Shown here: in pieces, positions 50,801-52,640 of the stretch
Layout: each line of letters begins with the position of its first letter
How positions within the stretch are numbered: the stretch's first letter is position 1
Source of the DNA: Stenopsyche tienmushanensis
Lineage: Eukaryota; Arthropoda; Insecta; Trichoptera; Stenopsychidae
Direction of reading: 5' to 3'
NCBI GenBank assembly: GCA_008973525.1
Contig: WACJ01000385.1
Span: 62,001 to 126,000 of the forward strand
DNA: 64,000 nucleotides
Notes under the pieces: generated by a model
The model's database searches: none
Seen by the model: the letters and a program-made list of their open reading frames with translations, nothing else
What the model was told of the DNA's origin: nothing
Translations under genes and position numbers: made by a program

Positions 50801-51590
50801 CTCTATGAGCAGTGTTCTCAATAGGCTATCGTACATTGCGTTCTACAGGGCGGGTCCGAGCACCGAGCCCTGTGGGACTCCTGCGGTGATTGATCTTTGT
50901 TTGCTCGTCCCGTCGGCTTCTGTATATATCAATGTCCTCTCGTGCAGGGAGCTCTCCACCATAAATAGGTACTACAAATGATCGAACCAATACGAATATC
51001 ATAAAGAAAGGGGAGCTCCTGCAATCTGTCGGTGACCTCGTTCAAATTTTCCTTTGAATCTTAGATTATCTTATTCCCTCCTCCTCCATCGCATCTTTGG
51101 GTGCACATTAGTCTTTTTCATAGTCCTCTGTGCGCCTGGGGATCAAATAATAATTCTAACACTTTGTATTTATCTAATTTCAGGTATCATTAGATTCGAG
51201 AGTGAGAGAAGTGGTGAATCGCAATATGGTAGAGCCGACACCGCATACATTTGATGAAGCTCAGCTTCAGATTTATACCCTCATGCACAGAGATTCATAT
51301 CCCAGGTAATATTAACGTCGCCTTTAATTGATTCAGGCAATGATTGATTGTTGTTACAAGTGTGCTTGATCGTTTTTAGGTTCGTTAATTCACCACTTTA
51401 CAAAACATTGGCACAAGTCGCAAGCAGTGGGGCTGGAGTGGACGGAGGTGCAACGTCTCCCGATTCTGCCAAGACTCCTTCCACCGGCGACAGAAAGGTC
51501 AGCACCAGTGAAAGAAAGGAGAGTTTAGTGGACAGAAGAGAGAGCAATGCCGACAAAAAAGAAAGTGCACCACCAAACAATACTGCATAG
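8697..51590 (+). CDS. RGS protein, RZ class (RGS17/19/20-like; Drosophila Dhit type)
   Basis: Six exons join in frame: 8697-8800, 47222-47308, 48412-48473, 48722-48888, 51184-51305, 51380-51590 (753 nt, 250 residues plus TAG). Every junction has GT...AG and compatible phase. Residues 23-35 form a cysteine string (CLCWCCCCSCASC) like the palmitoylated motif of vertebrate RGS17/19/20. Residues about 79-195 are a complete RGS box, including EYSEEN, FWLACE, EKAR-IYEDYISILSPKEV, LDSRVRE and LMHRDSYPRF. From family knowledge, the protein accelerates GTP hydrolysis on Gi/o/z alpha subunits at membranes. The tail (about 203-250) carries four heptads. The ATG at 8697 directly follows an acceptor, so a 5' noncoding or further coding exon must lie upstream; the true start could be earlier. 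Intron 1 is 38.4 kb. Confidence 0.88.
8820..9140 (-). pseudogene. RTE/CR1-type LINE ORF2 C-terminal fragment
   Basis: On the minus strand from about 9135 to 8850 a broken frame reads RGYGHVRQRV, then RPVGRPRLRWDRHMD, then AQDRRKWRLAL. The GH-x-R, GRPRxRW and (A)xDRxxWR order is typical of the C-terminal end of several insect LINE ORF2 proteins. There is a frame break near 9044. A related tail lies at 63020-63160 on the plus strand. It sits just inside intron 1 of the RGS gene, antisense. Confidence 0.65.
9240..9420 (+). repeat. Divergent LTR 3' fragment
   Basis: CGACCCGATATCAAACGGAC and the following ATGCGAGGTTGCCCTTCTTG resemble the 3' part of LTR family 1 (CGGCCCGATAGAAAAACGGA at about 1838) and, more closely, the reverse strand at 14045-14100. 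It is separated from the 9600-9951 LTR, which lies in the opposite orientation. Confidence 0.4.
9600..9951 (-). repeat. Solo LTR, family 1, copy 2 (3' truncated)
   Basis: Reading down from 9951 the copy begins TGTAACGTGGGTGATAACTA. It matches the family through GGTGCAATG-type, CTGCGGAGACATTGCACCTG and CTGCAGCCAGATCTCTC blocks, then stops near 9600 before the final GTTACA part. It gives the best view of the LTR 5' end. The open frames of 129 and 71 codons across it are non-genic. Confidence 0.7.
9985..10312 (+). pseudogene. mariner family C transposase fragment
   Basis: Broken frames read VYNSKILG, then RFKKIHKM, then LKVYDLADMISISKSAVHRI and NMRKLCARRVPRLL, ending with a segment like LAMFHSNKVDS. 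This is the second helix-turn-helix and linker region of a mariner transposase. It aligns with the minus strand at 16256-16507. No catalytic domain or terminal repeats are present here. Confidence 0.75.
10320..11310. other. Noncoding intronic stretch
   Basis: No gene or repeat was recognised, apart from a CATTCATTCATTC microsatellite-like run near 10740-10755. Confidence 0.5.
11318..11345 (+). repeat. Isolated mariner-like terminal repeat
   Basis: TTAGGTTGCCCATAAGTAAT, preceded by TA, has the form of a mellifera-type mariner end. I found no partner end nearby and no transposase codons following it. Confidence 0.35.
11528..11735 (-). repeat. Two-unit repeat, inverted copy of 62571-62790
   Basis: Two diverged units of about 100-120 bases, each containing TAATGCGCTGCCATACCGTT or the adjoining TTGCAATAAAACTTTGT / TTACAATAAAATTTTATCC block and ending in ACATAGGC. 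The same arrangement occurs inverted at 62571-62790. Dimeric structure and the TTTGTTTGTTCGTA spacer suggest a nonautonomous element. A Helitron origin is possible, but the diagnostic 3' hairpin plus CTRR was not seen. Confidence 0.6.
11838..12335 (+). mobile_element. hAT-like nonautonomous element, copy 1
   Basis: Left end TAGCAAAATTTCAATCCCGG and right end ...GGGATTAGATTCCCTAGCTA are imperfect inverted repeats, rich in CCCGGGAT / CGGGATT motifs. The inner part (11920-12060) is the reverse complement of 24110-24250 and 26850-26990, including a CATCACCGGTAGGGAAAGGT block. The ends resemble hAT-type TAGGG termini, but I could not define an 8-bp target duplication. No transposase is visible. 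Confidence 0.5.
12501..13105 (-). mobile_element. mariner family B, decayed copy 2
   Basis: The terminal repeat CGAGGGTCATTCAGAAAG starts at 12501. The inside is the reverse strand of a mariner transposase gene with many stops; the blocks with ATTCTGGGCACCTATCTTGT and CTCCATCGGAAGAATTTACT match 39640-40035 and the inverted form of 5796-6313. The other end lies near AAATGGCCGAC (13060-13070). Confidence 0.65.
13120..13955. other. AT-rich noncoding intronic stretch
   Basis: Nothing recognised. Confidence 0.5.
13960..14345 (-). repeat. Divergent LTR (family 2), minus orientation
   Basis: On the minus strand the order is CGATCGATAG...GCGGAAAGAATCGTTCTTCC, then GTCTCGTAG, then CCGATAGCAAGCGAACCCGC, then GGGGAGCAGCTCGTTACA. 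The last part resembles the end of LTR family 1 (CCCGATAG...CGGACCCG...GTTACA). It is an old relative of that family. No flanking protease or RT coding was found. Confidence 0.4.
14865..15110 (+). repeat. Interspersed repeat family X, copy 1
   Basis: Shared with 19010-19210, 20640-20990 and the reverse strand of 42165-42385. Common blocks are GGACCGCGCAGCATGTATGA, CGTAAA followed by a variable stretch, TCCGTCTCTGTCTCTCTC and CTCAACATGCAA. The copies are diverged and differ by indels. No coding potential; the parent class is unknown. Confidence 0.6.
15110..16000. other. Noncoding intronic stretch
   Basis: An 88-codon minus-strand frame at 15359-15625 has no recognisable domain. Nothing else was seen. 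Confidence 0.5.
16160..16660 (-). mobile_element. mariner family C, truncated copy
   Basis: The right terminus at about 16630-16657 (GGGTCGGGTATTTCTGGAAC, then TACCCTCAT) is a terminal repeat. Reading inward on the minus strand, broken then open frames give a VYNSKILG-type stretch, then EFKLGRTSCQNEHRNDRPNE, a KKIHKMVLDDHQMKL segment, DIISISKSVVHRILSENL and MRKLCARRVPRLLTME. This is both N-terminal DNA-binding segments of a mariner transposase. The catalytic domain and left end are missing. Confidence 0.78.
16670..17575. other. Noncoding intronic stretch
   Basis: An 88-codon frame on the minus strand (17199-17465) was not recognised. No repeat identified. Confidence 0.45.
17578..18283 (-). 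mobile_element. mariner family A, internally deleted copy 2
   Basis: 706 bp with both ends (TTAGGGTGTCCCATAAGTTT at 17578; inverted partner ending GGGACAACCTAA at 18283) and TA at 17576-17577 and 18284-18285. On the minus strand codons from about 18278 to 17940 are open: an N-terminal run (MNTDLIMAMVEENPRYTV), a helix-turn-helix (REIANKLEIPRTSIHNHL), WLPHELT and the first Asp in LITGDESWILYENIQ. A stop follows. The frame then resumes through KPGLHPKKVLLCI, and the second and third Asp regions are deleted. Confidence 0.9.
18480..18600. repeat. LTR-like fragment (weak)
   Basis: GATCTTGCACATGCGCAAAA followed by a TTAATCTC block resembles the stretch CAACCTTGCACACGCGCATA ... GATTAATCTC at 14370-14410, which lies beside the family 2 LTR. 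The similarity is short. Confidence 0.25.
19010..19212 (+). repeat. Interspersed repeat family X, copy 2
   Basis: Matches 20760-20990 through TTTGCGTAAACA, AACGATCTATACAATCGT-CGATGTA, CTCTGTCTC runs and GAGTGCTCTTTCTGAA. Followed by a GGGGGGTCCCAGGCCCTGGG palindromic stretch at about 19198-19218. Confidence 0.55.
19466..19747 (-). other. Unrecognised 93-codon open frame
   Basis: The minus-strand frame has protein-like composition (a run NVVGLLAVHVKWALTHQQAS, then MASTIDMIAERLFAAGGG) and can be extended upstream in frame beyond its first Met (DIGAYKWLNLEHQS). I recognise no family; it could be a remnant of a transposon-encoded protein or chance. No splice signals define it as an exon. Confidence 0.2.
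20640..20990 (+). repeat. Interspersed repeat family X, copy 3 (longest)
   Basis: The most complete copy: TATCGGGACCGTCGCAGCGT, CGTAAACATGAACAATACAC, GATCTATACAATCGTACGAT, TCCGTCTCTG, two CTCAAC-TG blocks and GCTCTTTCTGAACCACTG. Flanked on the right by a short repeat (20985-21048) also seen at 37490-37552. Confidence 0.6.
20985..21048 (-). repeat. Short repeat shared with 37490-37552
   Basis: The reverse strand reads CAACCAGAATTGAAATATG, then CTATAGACGCATATGGCC, matching CAACCAGAATTAAAATGTG ... CTATAGACGCATATAGCC at 37500-37550. Confidence 0.5.
21050..22115. other. Mostly noncoding intronic stretch
   Basis: About 21695-21780 is a faint LTR-like piece (reverse strand CGATCGATAGGATCAACTGC then GGGAAGATGCG), comparable to 4835-4912. 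The remainder shows nothing. Confidence 0.35.
22120..22734 (-). mobile_element. mariner family A, internally deleted copy 3
   Basis: 615 bp; ends TTAGGGTGTCTCATAAGTTT (22120) and ...GGGACAGCCTAA (22734), with TA at 22118-22119 and 22735-22736. The minus strand carries a 172-codon open frame from 22705 to 22187, the best preserved of the family. It has a helix-turn-helix near residues 15-35, WLPHELT, LVTGDESWILNENIQ with the first catalytic Asp, and KKVLLCIWWDWKAVIYYELL. After NLKDEIARKC it jumps to the C-terminal residues DHILFNKF, so the second and third Asp are deleted. It cannot encode an active transposase but retains a complete DNA-binding domain. Confidence 0.92.
22740..24050. other. 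Noncoding intronic stretch
   Basis: TCGAGGGTCATCTGGAAATC at 22947-22966 is a lone family B mariner end. GGTAGTCGCGCGCTCCTGCC near 24015 resembles family B interior. Otherwise nothing was recognised. Confidence 0.4.
24055..24600 (-). mobile_element. hAT-like nonautonomous element, copy 2
   Basis: Same family as 11838-12335. On the minus strand it starts GACTAGGGAATCCAATCCCG (near 24596) and continues with ATCCCGGGATTTCGGGATTA, then ATCGATATTCGCATTATTAG and the ACCGGTAGGGAAAGGT block. It carries about 120 extra bases relative to copy 1 between the GC-rich end and the core (24255-24380), which copy 3 partly shares. No transposase codons. Confidence 0.5.
25525..25876 (+). mobile_element. pogo/Tigger-like MITE, complete
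   Basis: 352 bp with terminal inverted repeats: CAGTAGACCCGCGATAATCC at 25525 and its near-perfect partner GGATTATCGCAGGTCTACTG ending at 25876. TA duplicates flank it at 25523-25524 and 25877-25878. The terminal CAGTAGACxCGCGATxATCCG form and TA target are typical of pogo-type Tc1/mariner elements. A second GGTCTAATCCGGCGTCCCCT block lies just inside the left end. No open frame. A decayed copy lies at 41630-41972. Confidence 0.85.
26790..27095 (-). repeat. hAT-like repeat, copy 3 (core only)
   Basis: Very similar to 24110-24360 from CTACCGGTGATGTATTTACT through AGCGACGGAAATAAATAATT to CCGTGTCTCAGCAG. The CCCGGGAT-rich ends are absent. High identity to copy 2 relative to copy 1 suggests a later split of copies 2 and 3. 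Confidence 0.6.
27486..27650 (-). repeat. mariner family C scar
   Basis: GGATAGTCCTAGAAGTACCC at 27491-27510 is a family C-type end. It is followed within 30 bases by TTCTGCCACCCAATATTGTA, the same N-terminal coding region seen at 16498-16600. The body between that end and the N-terminal region is deleted. Confidence 0.55.
27660..28900. other. Noncoding intronic stretch
   Basis: Nothing recognised. A GC-rich island (about 28095-28155) has no repeat partner that I could find. Confidence 0.45.
28950..29066 (+). pseudogene. mariner family D fragment 2
   Basis: Codons read FPTAKPGLTTR, a stop, then CVW, a stop, then NIQGIIHYEFMKPGETITA, closely matching the reverse strand of 3420-3520. Interrupted at 29069 by the start of a different repeat (CAGGGCCGTAACAAGG). 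Confidence 0.75.
29069..29160 (+). repeat. hAT-type terminal fragment (CAGGGCC...), copy 1
   Basis: CAGGGCCGTAACAAGGGGGC, then AAGCAGGCGCCCGCC, then ACCCGGTTGAGA. An inverted copy occupies 43561-43654. CAGGGCCG-type ends are usual for a widespread hAT group. Only one end is present in each copy. Confidence 0.5.
29180..29195. repeat. 16-bp target-site duplication, left
   Basis: TTACTTGACCATTCTT here is repeated exactly at 30292-30307, flanking the LINE fragment between them. Confidence 0.85.
29196..30291 (-). mobile_element. R1-like LINE, 5'-truncated, with target-site duplication
   Basis: On the minus strand from 30291: a partial RT segment (LYNSLLNMALPAGVELL), then from 30226 a 217-codon frame. 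It holds DNEALARIRAWM, MICSRRRRPRVEQLVIGG, LRYYGILMGNKLTFSKHI, TINEVIHLILLYEALIWHE and RVTEAYRTVSKDAVLVIAGI. This is the thumb/C-terminal region of R1-clade ORF2. A zinc-knuckle-adjacent TYRLTQVLTGHGCFG and a 3' UTR (GAGGGGAATCTTCG...) follow. The YADD core is lost at a short deletion near 30230. The 16-bp direct repeats and a short A-tail (T run at 29193-29200) show insertion by target-primed reverse transcription. Confidence 0.88.
30292..30307. repeat. 16-bp target-site duplication, right
   Basis: Exact copy of 29180-29195. Confidence 0.85.
30480..30755 (+). repeat. LINE tail plus mariner end, composite repeat copy 1
   Basis: 30505-30655 is the I/R1-like ORF2 C-terminal tail (VSDREALIHYVSGPKSGPIGH in codons). 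It runs on through GTACGATCACGGAA and GCGTCTAG to a mariner family C end, TTAGGTCGGGTACTTTTGG, at 30719-30737. The whole order is repeated inverted at 42680-42930, so this composite spread or was duplicated as one piece. Confidence 0.6.
30960..31000 (-). repeat. mariner-like terminal repeat, isolated
   Basis: On the minus strand TTAGGTGTATCGAAAAAGTC, with TA outside, followed by an AT-rich interior. It resembles the 59517-59540 segment, which belongs to a mariner transposase remnant. No partner end was found. Confidence 0.35.
31010..31690. other. AT-rich noncoding stretch
   Basis: Open frames of 65-98 codons on both strands around 31120-31550 overlap one another and show no domain. I see no gene. 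Confidence 0.45.
31690..32075 (+). pseudogene. mariner family B, copy 3 (fragment)
   Basis: Contains AGTCACAGTAAATTCTTCCG, ATCCATTGGAAGCTCGTGGA, GAATGCTCACACCGGATCCC and a FLDRFAQEG-coding segment. Terminal repeats are absent. Frames are broken. Confidence 0.6.
32540..33180. repeat. Older repeat split by the LINE at 32585-33095
   Basis: Flanks 32540-32584 and 33096-33180 read through as one unit when the LINE and one copy of CAACTCATGTTAC are removed. The unit matches the reverse strand of 49430-49560 (shared CCCAGCAGCGTTTGATGAGC and a CAACTCA-GTTA block). The 49.4-kb copy is the unfilled state. Confidence 0.6.
32585..33095 (-). mobile_element. R1-like LINE 3' fragment with 13-bp target-site duplication
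   Basis: Flanked by exact direct repeats CAACTCATGTTAC at 32572-32584 and 33096-33108. On the minus strand it codes TTYRLTQVVTGHGRFGAYL, then ERIGKESSATCHHCQ and DDTEHTI with the final Cys: the CCHC knuckle at the end of R1-clade ORF2. A short coding tail follows, then a 3' UTR with GAGGGGAATCCTCG. About 0.5 kb remains, so it is strongly 5' truncated. Closely related to 29196-30291 and 54389-55075. Confidence 0.85.
33230..33269. repeat. 16-bp perfect inverted repeat
   Basis: CTCCTGTTCGGGTGGA (33230-33245) and TCCACCCGAACAGGAG (33254-33269) are perfect complements around an 8-base loop. It lies at the junction between the older repeat and a mariner fragment (33272-33330, codons DFLDFIMTRDESWICQKW). 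Confidence 0.75.
33270..33335 (+). pseudogene. Short mariner transposase fragment
   Basis: EDFLDFIMTRDESWICQKW carries the first-Asp motif (DE-W) of a mariner transposase. Only about 20 codons remain, bounded on the left by the inverted repeat. Confidence 0.55.
33370..34555. other. Noncoding intronic stretch
   Basis: An 85-codon frame at 33552-33809 was not recognised. No repeats identified. Confidence 0.45.
34562..34982 (+). repeat. Solo LTR, family 1, copy 3
   Basis: Nearly collinear with 1526-1951: CTCTTCAGGTGCAATGTGTT, GCCCTGCGGAGACATTGCAC, AGCCTTGGCTGCGGGAAG, TGGAATAAATAGTAACTTAT, CGGACCCGTGCGCTAG and the terminal CAACGTTACA. No internal retroelement sequence next to it. Confidence 0.7.
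35095..35330 (+). pseudogene. I/R1-like LINE ORF2 C-terminal tail, copy 3
   Basis: In one frame SLECPCKNTLMDADHVLWAW (a Cys/His knuckle, 35127-35190). After a frameshift the other frame reads SDREALFRCVSGPEFGPVGH, then LLATPS and AFRAFCHKFREK. This is the best preserved copy of the tail and shows that these repeats are LINE protein remnants. Confidence 0.7.
35790..36030 (+). repeat. Solo LTR, family 1-related, divergent partial copy
   Basis: AATTCGCCAGCGCCATCTTT, TCTTTAGATGCAATGTGT and ACCTTGACTGCGGAAAGAT follow the LTR order, with a 40-50 bp rearrangement. It ends at AAAAGATAATAGTTG, the TATA-like position. Confidence 0.5.
36640..36775 (+). repeat. GC-rich short repeat, copy 1
   Basis: CTCAAGCCCTGCGTTGCTTT, then CGTCGCTGCGGCGCTGCGCC and a GCACCGAGGGGTCATC block, resembles 39150-39262 (CTCGAGCCCTGTGCGTTACT, GCCGCTGCGG, GCACAGGGGAGTC). 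Confidence 0.45.
36880..37260 (+). repeat. AT-rich repeat Y, uninterrupted copy
   Basis: TTTCCAAAATTTCAACTACTT, ACGGAGTTATAGCT, TTTACTTCAAACTGG and GCAGATTTATGTCAAA blocks recur at 45485-45560 and 46240-46330, where about 680 bp of piggyBac-like sequence interrupts them. Confidence 0.55.
37490..37552 (+). repeat. Short repeat shared with 20985-21048
   Basis: CAACCAGAATTAAAATGTGG ... GCGTCTATAGACGCATATAG. The inner GCGTCTATAGACGC is itself palindromic. Confidence 0.5.
38320..38410 (-). pseudogene. LINE reverse-transcriptase fragment
   Basis: The minus strand codes FIDSEKAFESVRQ at about 38335-38373, the RT motif with the first catalytic Asp in RTE/CR1-type LINEs (FxDxEKAFDSV). Nothing more of the enzyme is kept. 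Confidence 0.55.
39150..39262 (+). repeat. GC-rich short repeat, copy 2
   Basis: Partner of 36640-36775. Confidence 0.45.
39640..40035 (-). pseudogene. mariner family B, copy 4 (fragment)
   Basis: The minus strand shows ACAGTAAATTCTTCCGATGG, ATATCCATCGGAAGTTCTCG, GTGATGAGTCGACAACATGT, a KKLCAKKVPTMLTPEHGH-coding stretch and FLDRF-like remnants, then an FLDFVVMGDE-type end. The order fits a mariner N-terminal half. Termini not seen. Confidence 0.65.
40040..41620. other. Noncoding intronic stretch
   Basis: Several 60-97 codon frames on both strands; none recognised. Confidence 0.45.
41630..41972 (-). mobile_element. pogo/Tigger-like MITE, decayed copy
   Basis: On the minus strand: AGATCCACGGTAATCCGGCG, CCCCTGTAATCCGACAT, ACAAGTATAGTA, ACAAGGAGATAAC and AGAAGACTTTGTAGCTAG, in the same order as 25525-25876. 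The far end has extra CGGACTACAAGGGACCGG sequence instead of the clean terminal repeat. Confidence 0.65.
42165..42385 (-). repeat. Interspersed repeat family X, copy 4
   Basis: The reverse strand has AGGACCGCGCAGCGTGAGTC, TTAGCGTAAACATAAACAAT and CTCTCTCCGTCTCTGTCA, the family X landmarks. A short piece (GAACGAATATTGTGTGCTAT) also appears at 45432-45480. Confidence 0.55.
42435..42531. mobile_element. Tiny 97-bp inverted-repeat element
   Basis: Perfect 17-bp terminal inverted repeats: CAATAAGTTCGTAGGAT at 42435-42451 and ATCCTACGAACTTATTG at 42515-42531. An internal ATTGCG-TTTTT-CGCAAT hairpin sits in the middle. The left flank reads TATT, the right GTGATG. The end sequence is mariner-like in style (AATAAGTTCGTAGG), so it may be an extreme deletion derivative. 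Confidence 0.65.
42680..42930 (-). repeat. LINE tail plus mariner end, composite repeat copy 2
   Basis: Inverted counterpart of 30480-30755: mariner-type end CCAAAAGTACCCGACCTAA at 42700-42718, GTACGATCACGGAAGCAACG on the reverse strand, then codons ASDREALIRHINGPKSGP. Start and end order are the same as in copy 1. Confidence 0.6.
43005..43525 (-). mobile_element. mariner family A, copy 4 (one end lost)
   Basis: The right end ...GGGACAACCTAA finishes at 43525 and is followed by TA. On the minus strand the N-terminal start is followed by a deletion, then LVTGDDNWILYENIQRKRSW, KPGLHKKKKN, then DNIK-ARKRPELAYRRGVVFHHD and PHPPYSRDIAP near 43010. Thus it keeps parts of all three catalytic regions, but with DE changed to DD and frameshifts at poly-T (43270-43282). 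The left terminal repeat is missing. Confidence 0.8.
43561..43654 (-). repeat. hAT-type terminal fragment (CAGGGCC...), copy 2
   Basis: The reverse strand starts CAGGGCCATAATAAGGGCGT and includes AAGCAAGCGCCCGCC and ACCCGGTCGAGAA; partner of 29069-29160. Confidence 0.5.
43845..44360 (+). other. Unrecognised 171-codon open frame in a GC-richer island
   Basis: The longest nonrepeat open frame in the window outside transposons. It has no domain or signal I can name, and the opposite strand is also open over 80 codons (44042-44284). The region 43880-44300 is clearly less AT-rich than its surroundings. It may be regulatory or a decayed element rather than coding; on the reverse strand GGTTCGATTCGAGTCC (about 44232) has a pol III B-box look. 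It lies 3 kb upstream of RGS exon 2. Confidence 0.2.
45560..46240 (-). mobile_element. piggyBac-like remnant
   Basis: On the minus strand, about 46000 to 45790, one frame reads GKLIVLKWKDKNDTNIV, then SRLVERHFQR. This is the late piggyBac DDE-domain block (xxLKWxDK) followed by a (S/x)RLxxRHF motif near the C-terminus. The palindrome GACGTATATATACGTC occurs at about 45574-45589, 46167-46182 and 46214-46229; the outer two are followed by A/C-CGCCCAC, so they form a direct repeat near each end. TTAA occurs beside the right end (46235-46248). The insertion splits AT-rich repeat Y. Confidence 0.55.
46340..46849. other. Noncoding, upstream of possible alternative exon
   Basis: No repeat recognised beyond short tandem GT at 46585-46600. 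Could contain an alternative promoter for the RGS gene if exon 46850-46968 is real. Confidence 0.3.
46850..46968 (+). CDS. Possible alternative first exon of the RGS gene
   Basis: From ATG at 46850 a highly charged frame encodes MTCTRNPNESENGEKQK, then MAEKWRNAVRKLRS (39 codons plus AG). A possible donor, CTAG|GTCCGA, at 46968/46969 leaves two bases. That phase fits both exon 2 (47222) and exon 3 (48412), because exon 2 is symmetric. The product would lack the cysteine string and start with a basic amphipathic-type segment. The donor is weak compared with the GTAAGT/GTAATT donors of the other exons, so this is an inference. Confidence 0.35.
47222..47308 (+). CDS. RGS exon 2
   Basis: Acceptor TTTCTTTGCAG, donor CC|GTAAGT. 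87 nt, entering and leaving in the same phase, so it could be skipped without frameshift. Encodes the linker CLAVRNGEDNG ... SDLLLCDGEPP between cysteine string and RGS box. Confidence 0.85.
47980..48372 (-). pseudogene. RTE/CR1-type LINE fragments inside intron 2
   Basis: 48372-48151 on the minus strand reads LTLYANVLMDNEKAFGSVEQ (RT first-Asp motif with Gly for Asp) and continues with YSLYFALLYKGFE-like remnants. 48030-47980 resembles the stretch at 9080-9130 (CCGTACATGTCCAT). Both are too decayed to be functional and end 40 bp before exon 3. Confidence 0.6.
48412..48473 (+). CDS. RGS exon 3
   Basis: Acceptor TATTTTTTCAG, donor ACAG|GTAATT. Encodes PSLEEIQSWGKSFDKLMRST, the first helix of the RGS box. 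Confidence 0.88.
48722..48888 (+). CDS. RGS exon 4 (core of RGS box)
   Basis: Acceptor TATTTTTTTCAG, donor GAG|GTAATA. Encodes AGRKVFRDFLRCEYSEEN, ILFWLACEELK and EEKARFIYEDYISILSPKE, including the conserved Glu/Asn of the G-alpha contact loop (EYSEEN). Identity with the vertebrate RGS17 group is evident over the whole exon. Confidence 0.95.
49400..49570 (-). repeat. Unfilled paralogue of the repeat at 32540-33180
   Basis: The reverse strand has GAGCTGCGCATCCAACTCAC, GTTAGCTGGGCTACACC, then AGCAGCGTTTGATGAGCAAG, corresponding to both flanks of the LINE at 32585-33095 with no LINE between. Confidence 0.6.
49595..49830 (-). repeat. R1-like LINE 3' UTR fragment
   Basis: A T run followed by GCGGAGGGGAGATATCTTTG and GAAGACACCAACATTCTGG matches the conserved 3' UTR start of the R1-like family. 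The body is unrecognisable. Confidence 0.5.
49834..50970 (-). mobile_element. R1-like LINE, 5'-truncated, in RGS intron 4
   Basis: Reading on the minus strand from about 50970: ITAGVPQGSVLGPAL (RT block B) followed by a stop in place of Trp. Then comes MYDSLLRTLLIEGAKMVAYADN (catalytic YADD changed to YADN at 50771-50785), then LRRVRNWVTGAGQQLATQAT. After a deletion follow LARLMPNIGGLKSNRRRLYN, EVVHSVLLYGASICAEAL and RVVSAYCTVSEDAVLALTVI. Then come broken frames with LTQALTEHGCYGTCL and a 3' UTR with GGAGAGGAATCTTCAG. It retains the most RT sequence in the window. Inactive by mutation of the second YADD Asp, a stop and deletions. Confidence 0.85.
51184..51305 (+). CDS. RGS exon 5
   Basis: Acceptor TAATTTCAG, donor CCCAG|GTAATA. 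Encodes VSLDSRVREVVNRNM, EPTPHTFDEAQLQIYTLM and HRDSYPR, the second half of the RGS box. Confidence 0.93.
51380..51590 (+). CDS. RGS exon 6 with C-terminal heptad tail
   Basis: After a 74-bp intron (acceptor GTTTTTAG) it encodes FVNSPLYKTLAQVAS, completing the RGS box, then a Gly/Ser/Thr/Pro linker (TSPDSAKTPSTG). Four seven-residue repeats follow at 51489-51572 (DRKVSTS, ERKESLV, DRRESNA, DKKESAP), ending in PNNTA and TAG at 51588-51590. The RRES and RKES units resemble basophilic-kinase sites. Confidence 0.9.
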
Positions 51591-52640
51591 TAAATAATCT
51601 AGTCTTGGAATTTTCATGTAAATCTCAGTGCTATACGTGTGTAATGGATAATCTTTTCTCCTTCCATTTTAAACAAATCAAAGACTAAATGTAAACGATA
51701 CCAAAGTTTAAAATTAATGACCCTCGGTATCTTCTGTATCATCGTAATTATAAACAATGTAATGAGTGACGTAGTCACTATTGTAATTCTAAAATTTTTC
51801 ATCAACTATTATTCATTTTATACAGTAATATAAATGATTTTCATGTATAAAATTATATATAGTAAGAAAACAATCAATGACATATGGTTTTGAAGTGTAA
51901 GAATACAAATTATCCTCAAGGCATAGTTCTAATGAAATTTTAAATAAATCAATGTATCCTTAGTTCGAGGTTCGTTTCGCATATTGAGAAGCCAAATCAA
52001 ATTTTATATAGTTACAAATATATCTAAGGCTATTAAAACGTAATACAAATCACTTTTAATAGGTATTTCTGCTCATGGTACCCTGAAAAGTCTGAATTTT
52101 CTACATTAAAGTTAAATCTCATATACATTTCAACCGGTGAGCAAATCACTATCTAAATTTTATTATTAGTTGTGTCGAATGAATGCTAAATTGTATGCGG
52201 AAACGACCAAATGTACATATTTCGTTTCGACGTTACACTACGAACCATATGCATTAATTAGAACCTAAAATGTACGATGCTAGTCAATAATGATGGATTC
52301 TCTCGAAAGAAGATATGATGTACAAAAAACTGAATGCTACATTCAAAAGTCGTCGAATCGTAAAAGGTTGGATCTCATTCACGTTAACCGTTCTGTTGAA
52401 ATAGTTAAGAAATCTTTCTCGTTTTTACTCTTAAACGTTACTTTAAGTTCAGCAAGTTCAAATTCGTTCAGCATAGTTCATGTTGTGTGTTATGATTTTA
52501 AGATGTTTGATTTGTACATAGGGTTTGTTTGTGTAACATATCGAATCTGTCCTCTGCGATATGTCAAAACTCTGCACAAATGCATCGCAAGATACATATT
52601 AAATGTTGTCGTTTATGTATTTATGAATGTAACTAATTTT
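51591..52640 (+). other. Probable RGS 3' UTR and flank
   Basis: Noncoding and AT-rich after the stop. A canonical AATAAA lies at 51943-51948, about 355 bases downstream, and is the best polyadenylation candidate. A 117-codon frame at 52290-52643 is not recognised and lacks an acceptor or donor linking it to the gene. Confidence 0.4.
51943..51948 (+). terminator. Polyadenylation signal candidate
   Basis: AATAAA downstream of the RGS stop codon, the first canonical hexamer in the 3' region; the local context is AT-rich. Confidence 0.4.
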
